Positions 28,964 through 38,599 of a stretch of DNA of 64,000 bases are shown here, in pieces. A model generated the notes under the pieces. It saw only the letters and a list, made by a program, of their open reading frames with translations. It did no database searches and was not told the DNA's origin. The position numbers were made by a program, and so were the translations under genes. The DNA is from Dokdonella_A sp044227025. GTDB taxonomy: Bacteria > Pseudomonadota > Gammaproteobacteria > Xanthomonadales > Rhodanobacteraceae. Location: the NCBI RefSeq assembly GCF_044227025.1, contig NZ_JBGAFX010000001.1:744001-808000 (forward strand), in the 5' to 3' direction. Every line of letters starts with the position of its first letter. Position 1 is the stretch's first letter.

Positions 28964-30811
28964 GTGCTCCTGTCGCGTCTTGTCGCCCTTGCCGCTGCCT
29001 GCTTCGCCCTCGACGCCGGCGCTGCGCCCGATCCACACAGCTACGCGAACACCGATGCCGTGACGGTTCGCGCGCTGGCACTCGACCTCGCGGTCGACTT
29101 CGGCAAGCGCGAACTCGCCGGCAGCGCCGAGCTGCAGCTCGACTGGCGCGACAAGGCCGCGCGCTCGCTCGTGCTCGATACGCGCGACATCACCATCGAA
29201 GGCGTCGACGCGATCGATGCCGGTGCGCCACCGCGCGCTCTCAAGTTCCATCTCGACGCGCGCGATGCCGTGCTCGGATCGGCCCTGCACGTCGCTTTCG
29301 ACCGGCAGGCTGCCGGCGTGCGCGTCCGTTACCACACCGCGCCGAGCGCGTCCGGCCTGCAGTGGATGACGCCGCCGCAGACCGCCGGCAAGCAGCAACC
29401 GTTCATGTTCTCGCAATCGGAGTCGATCCATGCGCGCAGCTGGGTGCCGCTGCAGGACACGCCTTCGGTGCGCTTCACCTATACCGCACATGTACGCGTG
29501 CCGAAGGCGTTGCGTGCGCTGATGAGTGCGGACAACGACGCCAAGCATGCGCTCGACGGCGACTACCGCTTCGCGATGGACAGGGCCATTCCTTCCTACC
29601 TGCTGGCGATCGCGGTAGGTGACATCGCGGTGCGCGAGACCGGTCCGCGCAGCGCGGTGTATGCGGAACCTTCGGTGGTCGAGGCGGCGGCGAAGGAATT
29701 TTCCGATACCGAGAAGATGATCGAAACCGCCGAGAAGCTGTATGGCCCGTATCGCTGGGGTCGCTATGACATCCTCGTGCTGCCGCCGAGCTTCCCGTTC
29801 GGCGGCATGGAGAATCCGCGCCTGACCTTCGCCACGCCGACCGTGATCGTCGGCGACAAGAGCCTGGTCTCGCTGGTCGCGCACGAACTCGCGCATTCGT
29901 GGTCCGGCAACCTCGTCACCAATGCGGCGTGGAAACACATGTGGCTCAACGAAGGCTTCACCAGCTACGTCGAGAACCGCATCGTCGAAGCGGTCTACGG
30001 CAAGGCGCAGGCCGACGAGGAATTCATCCTCGCCGCCGACGAACTGCGCGGCGAGCTCGACGAGATGCCGAAGCCCGACCAGCGCCTGGTGCCGGACTTC
30101 GACGGCCGCGACGCCGACGACGCCGGCTCCGATTTCGCCTACACCAAGGGCGCGTGGCTTCTGCGCACGCTCGAAGCGAAGTTCGGCCGCGACGCGTTTG
30201 ACGCCTACCTGCGTGGCTACTTCGATCACTTCGCATTCCAGAGCATCACCACCGGACAGATGCTCGCGTACCTGGAGCCGAACCTGCTGGCGAAATATCC
30301 CGGCAAGATGAGCCTCGCCGAGGTCAAGGCGTGGATCGATGAGCCCGGCATCCCGGCCGACGCGAGCGTGCCGGCGTCGGAGCGTTTCACCTCGATCGGC
30401 AAGCAGCGCGGCGAATGGCTTGCCGGCACGCGCAAGGCCGCCGATCTCGACGCGAAGCACTGGAACACGCAGGAATGGATGTATTTCCTCGACGGTTTGC
30501 CGAAGCCGCTGAAGACGGCGCAGCTTGCCGAGTTCGACGCAACCTGGCACTTGACCGGCGCGGCGAACGCGGAGATCGCGCGGCGCTGGTACCTTGCCGC
30601 GATCCGCGCCGACTATCGTTTCGCACGCGAGCAGATGGCCGTCTACATGACGCGCATCGGCCGTCGTTATCTGGTCGTGCCGCTGTACGAGGAGCTTGCG
30701 AAGACGCGGCAGGGTCTCAAGTTCGCGCACGCGGTGTACGCAAAGGCGAAGCCGGGCTACCACCCGATGACGCAGGCGAGCATTGAGAAGGCGTTGAAGA
30801 ACAAGCGTTGA
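28964..30811 (+). CDS. Secreted M1-family metallopeptidase
   Basis: 615 residues. Signal peptide (LLSRLVALAAACFALDAGAA) then the M1 aminopeptidase fold: exopeptidase motif FGGMENPRLTF (near residue 280), zinc site HELAHSWSGNLVTN with the third ligand Glu in MWLNEGFTSYVE, and the C-terminal helical domain of leukotriene-A4-hydrolase-like members (ending ASIEKALKNKR). It cleaves N-terminal residues from peptides in the periplasm or outside. GTG 28964 with GAGGT upstream is preferred over TTG 28931, which would put extra residues before the signal. Confidence 0.92.
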   Translation: MLLSRLVALAAACFALDAGAAPDPHSYANTDAVTVRALALDLAVDFGKRELAGSAELQLDWRDKAARSLVLDTRDITIEGVDAIDAGAPPRALKFHLDARDAVLGSALHVAFDRQAAGVRVRYHTAPSASGLQWMTPPQTAGKQQPFMFSQSESIHARSWVPLQDTPSVRFTYTAHVRVPKALRALMSADNDAKHALDGDYRFAMDRAIPSYLLAIAVGDIAVRETGPRSAVYAEPSVVEAAAKEFSDTEKMIETAEKLYGPYRWGRYDILVLPPSFPFGGMENPRLTFATPTVIVGDKSLVSLVAHELAHSWSGNLVTNAAWKHMWLNEGFTSYVENRIVEAVYGKAQADEEFILAADELRGELDEMPKPDQRLVPDFDGRDADDAGSDFAYTKGAWLLRTLEAKFGRDAFDAYLRGYFDHFAFQSITTGQMLAYLEPNLLAKYPGKMSLAEVKAWIDEPGIPADASVPASERFTSIGKQRGEWLAGTRKAADLDAKHWNTQEWMYFLDGLPKPLKTAQLAEFDATWHLTGAANAEIARRWYLAAIRADYRFAREQMAVYMTRIGRRYLVVPLYEELAKTRQGLKFAHAVYAKAKPGYHPMTQASIEKALKNKR

Positions 30812-30829
30812 TCGCTGGAATTCTCTGGC

Positions 30830-31114
30830 GTAGGAGCTTCAGCGCCGCCCTCGCGACGATCTCCGGTCAGGAGCGGCGCAGCCGCGATCGGCATTTCGCG
30901 AGTCTCGGGATTTGCGACGACACCTGCGCATCCTGCGATCCGCAGTGGATGCCGACTTCGCCCCACGGATGGGGCGTCCCCTCCAAGGCAGTCTTTGCGC
31001 GGCGCCGCCGTCAGCGGCGCCGCGCCTTTTGATGTCCTTCGACTCCGCGCCTTCCAGCGCTGCGCTCAGGGTGAATGGGGTTCGGGTTGCCCTTCGACTG
31101 CGCGCTGGCGCGGC
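30830..31114. repeat. Cluster of xanthomonad-type interspersed repeats
   Basis: The gap after the M1 gene holds a GTAGGAGC...GGAGCGGCGCAGCCGCGATCG element (30830-30892). Two copies of the CCTTCGACT(C/G)CGCGC text follow, at 31036-31078 (ending GCTCAGGGTGAATGG) and 31090-31114. Such texts recur between genes in Lysobacter/Xanthomonas-type genomes. The second group runs into the 3' end of the M28 gene and supplies its last codons. Confidence 0.65.
30997..31030 (+). terminator. Intrinsic terminator after the M1 peptidase
   Basis: Perfect 12-bp stem GCGCGGCGCCGC / GCGGCGCCGCGC, five-base loop CGTCA, then CTTTTG. The absence of a T-run on the other strand indicates plus-strand function. Confidence 0.8.
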
Positions 31115-32802
31115 CGATGAAAATCCGCGCCCGTCTTCCATTGCGGGAACGGCGCATCCGCGGCGAGCTGGCGGCCGACGGCGTAGAACGCGTTCACGTC
31201 ATCGACGACGCCACGGAAATCCCATTGCGGGTCGTAGACGTCGCCGGGCTTGTGGTAGCGGTGTTCGGTGTAATCGGCGTAGGCGCGTCGCCCGGCTTCT
31301 TCGCCGCCGTTGACGAGGTTGAGTCCGGAGCGCGCGTACAGGACCGGCACGCCGTGGCGGGCGAAGTTCAACTGGTCGGAGCGGAAGAAGAAGCCCTTGT
31401 CGGCGGCATCGTCGGGGACGACGTTGCGGCCCTGGTCGGCGGCCGCGCGGCGGATCCATTCGTCAAGGTCGGACTGGCCCCAGCTGATCACGGCGATGTC
31501 GTGCGTCGGCCCCATGATCGGCAACGCGTCGATGTTGATGTCGGCGATGGTGCGCGCGAGTGGGAACGCCGGGTGTGCGACGTAGTAGCGCGAACCGAGC
31601 AGGCTTGCTTCTTCCAGCGTATCGGCCAGGAACAGCACCGAGCGTTGTGGCGGCGGTTGCTGCCGCGCGAACGCCTCGGCGATCTCGAGCAGGGCGGCGA
31701 CACCCGTGCCGTTGTCGATCGCGCCGTTGTAGATCTGGTGTCCGGGCAGCGCCGGATCGCGACCGAAGTGGTCCCAGTGCGCGGAGTAGACGACGACTTC
31801 GTCAGGATGCGTGCTGCCGGGCAGCAGGCCGAGCACGTTGTCGGAACTGGAACGCGTGATGCGGCTGTGGAACGCGAGCGACAGCTTCGCCGCGAGTGGG
31901 CGCGAGTGGAAACCTCGCAGGTCGGCACTTTGCTTGAGCGCATCGAAATCCACGCCGGCCTGCGCGAAAAGGCGTCGTGCGGCGTCGCTGGTGATCCAGC
32001 CGCCGGCGGCGACACGCGGCTCCGGATCTTCCTCGACCGGCAGGCTCTGCTGTCCGCCGCTCCAGCTGTTGACGACGACACTCCACGGGTAGCCGGCTGC
32101 GTCGGTGTCGTGCACGATGAGGCACGCGGCGGCACCCTTGCGCGCGGCTTCCTCCAGCTTGTAGGTCCAGCGGCCGTAGTAGGTCAGCGCGCGGCCCTTG
32201 AACAGCGTCTGGTCATGGTTGCCCCAGCCCGGATCGTTGGCGAGCACGATCACGGTCTTGCCTCGCACGTCGATGTCGGCGTAGTCGTTCCAGCGGTAGT
32301 CCGGCGCGTCCACCCCGTATCCGGCGAACACGATGTCGGACCCGGCGATGTCGACCGTCGGGTTCGCCGCGAGCGCGCCGACGATAATGTCCTTGCGGTA
32401 GGCATAGCGCTGTTCCGCCCCGCTTGCGGCGACGCGCAATTCGAGCGCGTCCGCGTCGATCACGCTGGCCTCGACCATCGGCACTGCCTGCAGCCAATGG
32501 CCGGCATTGCCGGGCTTGAGGCCGATCGACTCGAACTGCGCCTGGATCCACGCGGTAGTGGCATGCTCGCCCGCGGTGCCGGGCTTGCGTCCGTCGAACT
32601 CGTCCGAGGAAATCCGGCGCAGGCGGGCGGCGAAATCCGCGGCGGTGATCGCAGGCGACAAACGGCCTTCTTCGGTCGGCACCACCGGGTTCGTGGTCGA
32701 AGGCGATGTGCGCGTGCCGGCTACGGAAATCTCGTGTGTCTGGCAGGACGCCAGTGCGACCGTCGAAACGAGGATCAGCGCGGCACGGGGCGAAACGGGC
32801 AT
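31066..32802 (-). CDS. M28-family zinc metallopeptidase, lipoprotein
   Basis: 578 residues. Lipobox LASC near residue 20 (VSTVALASCQ). A PA-type insert (residues ~130-300) precedes the M28 catalytic core: YSAHWDHFG (His and Asp ligands), GAIDNGTGVAALLEIAEAF (bridging Asp), LADTLEEASLLGSRYY (catalytic and ligand Glu), and a distal Asp and His (YHKPGDVYDP). It should cleave aminoacyl groups from peptides at the cell surface or outer membrane. The last ~20 residues (HRPRQRAVEGQPEPHSP) are translated from an intergenic repeat and are probably not part of the ancestral protein. Confidence 0.92.
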   Translation of the reverse strand: MPVSPRAALILVSTVALASCQTHEISVAGTRTSPSTTNPVVPTEEGRLSPAITAADFAARLRRISSDEFDGRKPGTAGEHATTAWIQAQFESIGLKPGNAGHWLQAVPMVEASVIDADALELRVAASGAEQRYAYRKDIIVGALAANPTVDIAGSDIVFAGYGVDAPDYRWNDYADIDVRGKTVIVLANDPGWGNHDQTLFKGRALTYYGRWTYKLEEAARKGAAACLIVHDTDAAGYPWSVVVNSWSGGQQSLPVEEDPEPRVAAGGWITSDAARRLFAQAGVDFDALKQSADLRGFHSRPLAAKLSLAFHSRITRSSSDNVLGLLPGSTHPDEVVVYSAHWDHFGRDPALPGHQIYNGAIDNGTGVAALLEIAEAFARQQPPPQRSVLFLADTLEEASLLGSRYYVAHPAFPLARTIADINIDALPIMGPTHDIAVISWGQSDLDEWIRRAAADQGRNVVPDDAADKGFFFRSDQLNFARHGVPVLYARSGLNLVNGGEEAGRRAYADYTEHRYHKPGDVYDPQWDFRGVVDDVNAFYAVGRQLAADAPFPQWKTGADFHRPRQRAVEGQPEPHSP

Positions 32803-32891
32803 GCAAGCATCCTGCTGGCCTGGATGCCCGATTCTAGAACCTAACTCGACACTGCGTAGGCTCTGGCCCGGCGCCGCCCAAACGCGTGGAC

Positions 32892-33548
32892 CTAAGGCTG
32901 TTCGCCACTGAACGCCTGCGCCTTCGCGCCCTTGATTTCACCGACCTTCGCGCTGTCGCTGACGTAGAGGTCGACCTCGCGGCGGAATTCGAGCGTGCCC
33001 TGCACGACCGCGCGCGGGCCGATCACGATGCGCGGGTTGCGCGGCTTGCCCCAGGACCAGCCGTGCGGCTTGTCGACCACGATGCCACCTTCGACGCGCG
33101 AGTCCGCGCCGATCTCGATGTCGCCGGAAACCGTCTCGATGCCGCCGCCGATGTGCGCCGCTTCGAGCACGAAACGGCCGTTCACGTTGGACGCGCGCCC
33201 GGCGATCTCGGCGCCCTTGGCGAGGCTTACGCCGCCGTTTACCGAGTCGACCGCGCCGCTGATGCGCGCGCCCTGGCCGAGCTCGATGCTGCCGTTGACG
33301 GTTTCCGCCGCGTCGGCGGTCACGCGCTCGCCGAGCTTGATGCTGCCGTTGACGGTCGACACCTTGGCGGCGCTGGCGCCGTCATCGACGCGGATCGAGC
33401 CGTTGACGGTACCGAGATCGCCGGCATGCTGGCTGCTCTCGATGTGGATCGATCCGTTTACCTTGTCGACGTCGACGCCGCGCGCGAACGCACCGGTGGC
33501 GAGGCAGAGCGAGACAAGGGCGGCGGTGAGGGCGGTCGAGCGATGCAT
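32892..33548 (-). CDS. Secreted VNGSI-repeat beta-helix protein
   Basis: 218 residues. A signal peptide (ALTAALVSLCLATGAFA) is followed by a regular ~20-residue repeat built on V-N-G-S-I: DKVNGSIHIE, GTVNGSIRVD, STVNGSIKLG, ETVNGSIELG, DSVNGGVSLA, SNVNGRFVLE, ETVSGDIEIG. The pattern matches DUF4097/bactofilin-like right-handed beta-solenoids, giving a short fibre. The final part (PRIVIGPRAVVQGTLEFRREV) has hexapeptide-like turns. The function is unknown and presumably structural. It is divergent from gpmI, sharing a 111-bp promoter region. Confidence 0.82.
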   Translation of the reverse strand: MHRSTALTAALVSLCLATGAFARGVDVDKVNGSIHIESSQHAGDLGTVNGSIRVDDGASAAKVSTVNGSIKLGERVTADAAETVNGSIELGQGARISGAVDSVNGGVSLAKGAEIAGRASNVNGRFVLEAAHIGGGIETVSGDIEIGADSRVEGGIVVDKPHGWSWGKPRNPRIVIGPRAVVQGTLEFRREVDLYVSDSAKVGEIKGAKAQAFSGEQP

Positions 33549-33659
33549 GGCGGGCTCCGTTGGGTCGGTTCGCAGCTTGGATGCGCGTGCGGGCCAAATG
33601 GTTTGAACGACCGGGTGCCCCGCGTTCGGCTAGCATTGCGCCCTGTCCCTCGATCCGGA

Positions 33660-35195
33660 ATGTGCCACGTGTCACGACCCAGGCCGATCCTGCTGCTGAT
33701 CCTCGATGGTTGGGGCTACCGCGCCGAGACCGCACACAATGCGATTGCGCTGGCGAACGTGCCGAACTGGCGTCGCCTGCTGGCGCAGTGCCCGCATGCG
33801 CTGGTCGACACGCATGGCGAACACGTCGGCCTGCCGGACGGGCAGATGGGCAATTCCGAAGTCGGCCACATGAACATCGGCTCGGGCCGCATCGTCTACC
33901 AGGACCTTACCCGCATCGATGCGGCGATCGCCGACGGTTCGTTCAATACGAATGCCGCGCTGCTCGGCGCTTGCGATGCCGTACGCGCAACCGGCCGGAC
34001 CCTGCACGTATTCGGCCTGGTTTCACCCGGTGGCGTGCACAGCCACGAGCGGCATATCCACGCGCTGCTCGACCTCGCGGCACGCCGCGGCGTCGCACGC
34101 GTGGCCGTGCATGCCTTCACCGACGGCCGCGACACACCGCCGCGCAGCGCCGCCGCGAGCGTCGCCGCGCTGGAGGCGAAATGCGCCGCGCTGGGCAATG
34201 CATGCATCGCGACGCTCAGCGGTCGCTACTACGCGATGGACCGCGACAACCGCTGGGAGCGCGTGCGGCTTGCCTGGGGCGCGATCGCGCAGGCACAGGC
34301 GGAGTTCCACGCAGCCACCGCGACGACTGCGCTCGCCGAGGCCTACGCGCGCGGCGAGAACGACGAGTTCGTCAAGCCGACGGTGATCGGCGCCGGTGCC
34401 GCAGTCGCCGACGGCGATGCGATCGTGTTCATGAACTTCCGCGCCGACCGCGCGCGCGAACTGTCGCACGCGTTCGTCGACACCGAGTTCGACGGCTTCG
34501 CGCGTCCGCGCCGACCGCGCCTGTCGGCTTTCGTCACCCTGACCGAATATGAGCAGGGGCTGGCGGCGAGCGCGATCGCCTATCCGCCGCAATCGATGCA
34601 CAACACGCTCGGCGAGTACCTGGAAGCGCAGGGGATGAGCCAGCTGCGCATCGCCGAAACGGAAAAGTACGCACACGTCACGTTCTTCTTCTCCGGTGGC
34701 CGCGAAGCGCCTTTCGAGCGCGAACAGCGCATCCTCGTGCCTAGTCCGAAGGTTGCGACCTACGACCTGCAACCGGAAATGAGCTGTCCGGAGTTGACCG
34801 ATCGGCTGGTCGAGGCGATCGCGTCGGGCGAATTCGATTTCATCGCCTGCAACATCGCGAATCCGGACATGGTCGGCCATACCGGCATCGAGGCCGCCGC
34901 GATAAAAGCCGCCGAGGCGGTCGATGCCGCGCTTGGCCGCCTGGTCGAGGCGATCCGCGCCGCCGGCGGCGAGATGCTGGTGACCGCCGACCACGGCAAC
35001 CTCGAACAGATGGTCGACGAGAATGGCGAGCCGCACACCCAGCACACGGTTGGCCCGGTGCCGCTGGTCTACGTCGGGCGCAAGGCGCGCCTGCACCACG
35101 GCGCACTGCGCGACCTCGCGCCGAGCGTGCTCGCGCTGATGGGTTTGCCGCAACCGCCCGAGATGAGCGGCCGCAACCTGGTCGAATTCGTCTAG
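33660..35195 (+). CDS. gpmI: 2,3-bisphosphoglycerate-independent phosphoglycerate mutase
   Basis: 511 residues (E. coli 514). Interconverts 3- and 2-phosphoglycerate with two Mn ions. Catalytic serine in QMGNSEVGHMNIGSGR, phosphatase-fold metal motifs LLILDGWGYR at the N-terminus and TADHGNLEQM near residue 443, plus CNIANPDMVGHTG. Start choice: ATG 33660 (MCHVSRPRP) or GTG 33669 (VSRPRPILL); both give the correct core. Its stop TAG abuts the GTG of the EnvC-like gene with no gap, so expression is coupled. Confidence 0.96.
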   Translation: MCHVSRPRPILLLILDGWGYRAETAHNAIALANVPNWRRLLAQCPHALVDTHGEHVGLPDGQMGNSEVGHMNIGSGRIVYQDLTRIDAAIADGSFNTNAALLGACDAVRATGRTLHVFGLVSPGGVHSHERHIHALLDLAARRGVARVAVHAFTDGRDTPPRSAAASVAALEAKCAALGNACIATLSGRYYAMDRDNRWERVRLAWGAIAQAQAEFHAATATTALAEAYARGENDEFVKPTVIGAGAAVADGDAIVFMNFRADRARELSHAFVDTEFDGFARPRRPRLSAFVTLTEYEQGLAASAIAYPPQSMHNTLGEYLEAQGMSQLRIAETEKYAHVTFFFSGGREAPFEREQRILVPSPKVATYDLQPEMSCPELTDRLVEAIASGEFDFIACNIANPDMVGHTGIEAAAIKAAEAVDAALGRLVEAIRAAGGEMLVTADHGNLEQMVDENGEPHTQHTVGPVPLVYVGRKARLHHGALRDLAPSVLALMGLPQPPEMSGRNLVEFV

Positions 35196-36365
35196 GTGAA
35201 ACGCATCCATCTTGTCGCCGCTTGCCTCGTGCTCGCGCTTGCCGCCTGCGCGCCTGCGCGCGCGCAGGATGTCGAAGCAGCGAAGCGTGCAGCGCAGGAA
35301 GCCGAAGCCAAGAAGAAGCTCGATGGCGTGCGCGCCGAGATCAGGGCGCTGGCCGAGCAGCAGCGCGCCGCGAATGGCGAGCGCGACGATGCATCGCGCG
35401 CATTGCGCGAGAAGGAACTCGCGCTTGGCTCGGTCGCGCGCGAGGTGCATGCGCTTGATGAGCGCATGTCGGCGCAGCAGCAGCAGCTCGACGAGCTGGA
35501 CGCGCAGCGCGCGAGGCTCGACGCAAAGTTGAAATCCCAGCGCGACGCATTGGGCGGGTTGCTGCGTTCGGCCTACGCGCTCGGCCACGGCGAGGAACTG
35601 AAGCTGCTGTTGCAACAGGACGATGTCGCGGCGATCTCGCGCGTTCTGGCCTACCACCGCTACTTCCAACGCGCACAGGTCGCGCAGATCGAGCGCCTGC
35701 TTGGCGACATGAAGCAGCTGGCCGACGTGCAGGCGACGATCCGCAGCGCCACCGCGGAACTGGCCGCGACGCGCGATGCGCGCAGCGCGGAGGGAGCGAA
35801 GCTCGAAGCCGAACGCACGGCGCGCACCGAGCTGCTCGCGCAAATCGAGGCGAAGCTCAAGGACCAGGGCGCGCGCATCGCCGCGCTCGGTCGCAACGAA
35901 TCCGAGCTGACCTCGCTGCTGGAGCGCCTGCGCGACGTGTTCGCCGATATCCCCAAGCAGCTCGCCGGCGACGAATCGTTCGCCAGCCTACGCGGGCGGC
36001 TGGCGTGGCCGCTGCAAGGCAAGGTCGTTTCCGGATTCGGCGCGAGCGACGAATCCGGCCGGCGCAGCAGCGGCATGCTGCTCGCGGCGAAGACCGGCAG
36101 CGCCGTGCATGCGGTCTCGCACGGTCGCGTCGCGTTTGCCGACTGGCTGCGCGGCTACGGCCTGCTGTTGATCGTCGACCACGGCGACGGCTATCTCAGC
36201 CTGTACGGCTGCAACGAAGCGTTGCTGAAGGACGTCGGCGACTGGGTCGATGCGGGTGAAACGATCGCGACCAGCGGCGCAAGCGGCGGGCAGAAGGCGG
36301 CTGGCCTGTATTTCGAGCTGCGCGCGAAGGGCCAGGCGGTCGATCCGCGTGGCTGGTTGCGCTGA
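35196..36365 (+). CDS. EnvC-like murein hydrolase activator (degenerate LytM)
   Basis: 389 residues. Signal peptide (LVAACLVLALAACAPARAQ), a long coiled-coil region (residues ~25-240, heptads such as LDERMSAQQQQLDELDAQRARL) and a C-terminal M23/LytM domain (WPLQGKVVSGFGASDE to ELRAKGQAVDPRGWLR). The zinc ligands are degenerate: GMLLAAKTG replaces the H-x-x-x-D motif, and LSLYGCNEAL has Cys where the H-x-H histidine would be. It should therefore activate amidases during septation, like EnvC, rather than cleave murein. The GTG start is fused to the gpmI stop, as in the gpmM-envC pair of E. coli. Confidence 0.93.
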   Translation: MKRIHLVAACLVLALAACAPARAQDVEAAKRAAQEAEAKKKLDGVRAEIRALAEQQRAANGERDDASRALREKELALGSVAREVHALDERMSAQQQQLDELDAQRARLDAKLKSQRDALGGLLRSAYALGHGEELKLLLQQDDVAAISRVLAYHRYFQRAQVAQIERLLGDMKQLADVQATIRSATAELAATRDARSAEGAKLEAERTARTELLAQIEAKLKDQGARIAALGRNESELTSLLERLRDVFADIPKQLAGDESFASLRGRLAWPLQGKVVSGFGASDESGRRSSGMLLAAKTGSAVHAVSHGRVAFADWLRGYGLLLIVDHGDGYLSLYGCNEALLKDVGDWVDAGETIATSGASGGQKAAGLYFELRAKGQAVDPRGWLR

Positions 36366-36469
36366 ACGATCCGCGCGATCCGTGGTCTGCAAGCGCGACG
36401 CCATGCTGCGCTCGACGCCAACCGTCGAGGTAGGATCTACACTCGTGCCATCTTCGCGAGGCCGCTCCG

Positions 36470-37810
36470 ATGTCCACACGATTCACCGTATCCCTGTCGC
36501 TGGCTCTCTGCAGCGCCTGCGCATTCGCGGCTGATCCGCCGCCTGCTGACGTGCCGGCCAAGGTTGCGAGCACGCCCGCCAGCGGCCGCGTCGATCTGGC
36601 CGACCTGCGCGCGTTCACCGCGGTCTACAGCCTGGTCAAGCAGGCCTACGTCGACGACGTCGACGACCACCGCCTGATGCAGGCGGCGATCCGCGGCCTG
36701 CTCGCCGGCCTCGATCCGCACAGCGAATACCTTGGCAAGCAACAGCTCGAGGACCTGACCGAAGACACCACCGGCAGTTACGCCGGCCTCGGCATCGAAG
36801 TCTTGCAGGTCGATGGTTCGCTGCGCGTGATCGCGCCGATCGACGACTCGCCGGCCGAGCGTGCCGGCATCAAGGCCGGCGACACGATCGTGCGCATCGA
36901 CGGCAAGGCGTTGCAGGCGGACGACCTCGATGCGGCGATCGCCAGCCTGCGCGGCAAGCCGGGTACCCCGATCACGCTGAGCGTGCTGCACGAAAAGCAG
37001 ACCGTGCCGGTCGACGTGCCGCTCAAGCGCGAGGTGATCCGTGTCGCGAGCGTGCGCGGACGCCTGCTCGAACCGGGCTACGCCTACCTCAGGATCGGCC
37101 AGTTCCAGGCCGAAACCGGCGCGCAACTGCGCCGCCGCATCGAACGCCTCAGCGCCGACAACAAGGCTCCGCTGCGCGGCGCGGTGCTCGACCTGCGCAG
37201 CAATCCCGGCGGCCTGCTCACCTCCGCGGTCGAGGTCGGCGACGAATTCCTCGACAGCGGCGTGATCGTCAGCACGCATGGCCGCGTGAAGGAATCGGAC
37301 CTGAGTTTCCGCGCGACGCCGGGCGACCTGCTCGCCGGCGCGCCGATGGTCGTGCTGGTCGACAATGGCACTGCATCGGCGGCGGAAATCGTCGCCGGCG
37401 CGCTGAAGGACAACCATCGTGGCCTGCTGATGGGGCGGCGCACGTTCGGCAAGGGCTCGGTGCAAACCGTGCTTCCGCTCGATGCCGAGCATGCGGTGAA
37501 GCTGACCACGGCGCGTTACTTCACGCCGAGCGGGACCTCCATCCAGGCCGCCGGCATCCAGCCGGACATCGCCCTCGCCGATCTCTCCCTGAGCCAGCGC
37601 GACAGCGAGGCAACACCCGCATTCGGCGAACGCGACCTGCGCAACCACCTCAAGGGCGCGAACGAGAGCGACGGCGGTGACGCACCAGGCACCGCGCGGC
37701 GCGACCTGCAGCAGGACTACGCGCTGAACGAGGCGCTGAATGCGTTGAAGGCGCTCGCCCTGCGAGGAAAGCCGCCCGCACCACCTTCAACGCCAAGCAG
37801 CAGGGGCTGA
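36470..37810 (+). CDS. S41-family C-terminal processing peptidase
   Basis: 446 residues. Signal peptide (STRFTVSLSLALCSACAFA), N-terminal helical part (VYSLVKQAYVDDVDD), PDZ domain (GLGIEVLQVDGSLRVIAPIDDSPAERAGIKAGD, residues ~105-175), then the S41 core with nucleophile Ser in DNGTASAAEIVAGALKD and general-base Lys in RRTFGKGSVQTV. Periplasmic C-terminal processing proteases (CtpA type) degrade or trim envelope proteins, including murein endopeptidases in other bacteria. It follows the EnvC-like gene by 104 bases; gpmI-envC-ctp is a conserved trio. Confidence 0.94.
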   Translation: MSTRFTVSLSLALCSACAFAADPPPADVPAKVASTPASGRVDLADLRAFTAVYSLVKQAYVDDVDDHRLMQAAIRGLLAGLDPHSEYLGKQQLEDLTEDTTGSYAGLGIEVLQVDGSLRVIAPIDDSPAERAGIKAGDTIVRIDGKALQADDLDAAIASLRGKPGTPITLSVLHEKQTVPVDVPLKREVIRVASVRGRLLEPGYAYLRIGQFQAETGAQLRRRIERLSADNKAPLRGAVLDLRSNPGGLLTSAVEVGDEFLDSGVIVSTHGRVKESDLSFRATPGDLLAGAPMVVLVDNGTASAAEIVAGALKDNHRGLLMGRRTFGKGSVQTVLPLDAEHAVKLTTARYFTPSGTSIQAAGIQPDIALADLSLSQRDSEATPAFGERDLRNHLKGANESDGGDAPGTARRDLQQDYALNEALNALKALALRGKPPAPPSTPSSRG

Positions 37811-37899
37811 TCGCCGCTGGCGCGACCGGCCCGCGAGGCAATCGGCTCGTCGCGGTTGCGTACAGCGAGCGCTTCTTCCCTATCCAACGAGAAGACGAC

Positions 37900-38574
37900 A
37901 TGTTCATGAAAGACTGGATGCACGGCAACAAGCGCTACGTCGCGTTCCTGCTGCTGTTCGGCGTGTTCCGCACAGCCATTGCCGACTGGAATCCGGTCCC
38001 GACCGCGTCGATGCGCCCGACCATCCTCGAAGGTGATGTGGTGCTCGTCGATCGCCTCGCCTACGACCTCAAGGTTCCGCTGACCGACATCGTGCTCGCG
38101 CGACTCGGCGATCCGCGGCGCGGCGACATCGTCACGTTTTCGTCGCCGGCAGACGGCATGCGCCTGATCAAGCGCGTCGTCGGCGTGCCCGGCGATGTCG
38201 TCGAGATGCGTGACAACCATCTGATCGTCAACGGCGAACAGGCGCACTACGCCGGGATCGAACGCGAATCACCCGCGCACGTCGGCCAGCACGGCATCGC
38301 CGCATTGCGCGAAACGGAATCGATCGCCGGCAGCGAGCGCATCGTGCAATGGCTGCCCGGGCTGCCGTCGCGTTCGAGTTTCGGCCCGTTGACGGTGCCG
38401 CAGGACCAGTACCTCATGCTCGGCGACAACCGCGACAACAGCGAGGATTCGCGCTACATCGGTTTCGTGCCGCGCGAAAGACTCATCGCGCGCGCGACCC
38501 GCGTGCTTGTCTCCGCCGACATCAAGGACCGCTGGCAGCCGCGCCTCGGTCGCACGGGCTCGGCGTTGCGGTGA
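37900..38574 (+). CDS. lepB: Signal peptidase I
   Basis: 224 residues. A single N-terminal membrane segment (YVAFLLLFGVFRTAIADW) leads into the catalytic domain: nucleophile Ser in VPTASMRPTI (near 37), Lys in GMRLIKRVVGVPGDVVE (near 91) and signature box LGDNRDNSEDSRYIGFVP. It cleaves signal peptides of exported proteins at the inner membrane. It is shorter than E. coli LepB and not beside lepA, so it may be a second signal peptidase; the rest of the genome would decide. Confidence 0.93.
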   Translation: MFMKDWMHGNKRYVAFLLLFGVFRTAIADWNPVPTASMRPTILEGDVVLVDRLAYDLKVPLTDIVLARLGDPRRGDIVTFSSPADGMRLIKRVVGVPGDVVEMRDNHLIVNGEQAHYAGIERESPAHVGQHGIAALRETESIAGSERIVQWLPGLPSRSSFGPLTVPQDQYLMLGDNRDNSEDSRYIGFVPRERLIARATRVLVSADIKDRWQPRLGRTGSALR

Positions 38575-38599
38575 TCTTGACGAATCACGAATCCCGTCC

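Noticed and set aside
35196..36365. Active M23 endopeptidase call for the EnvC-like protein
   Set aside because: Zinc ligands HxxxD and HxH are replaced (GMLLAAK, LYGCN), so activator rather than hydrolase.
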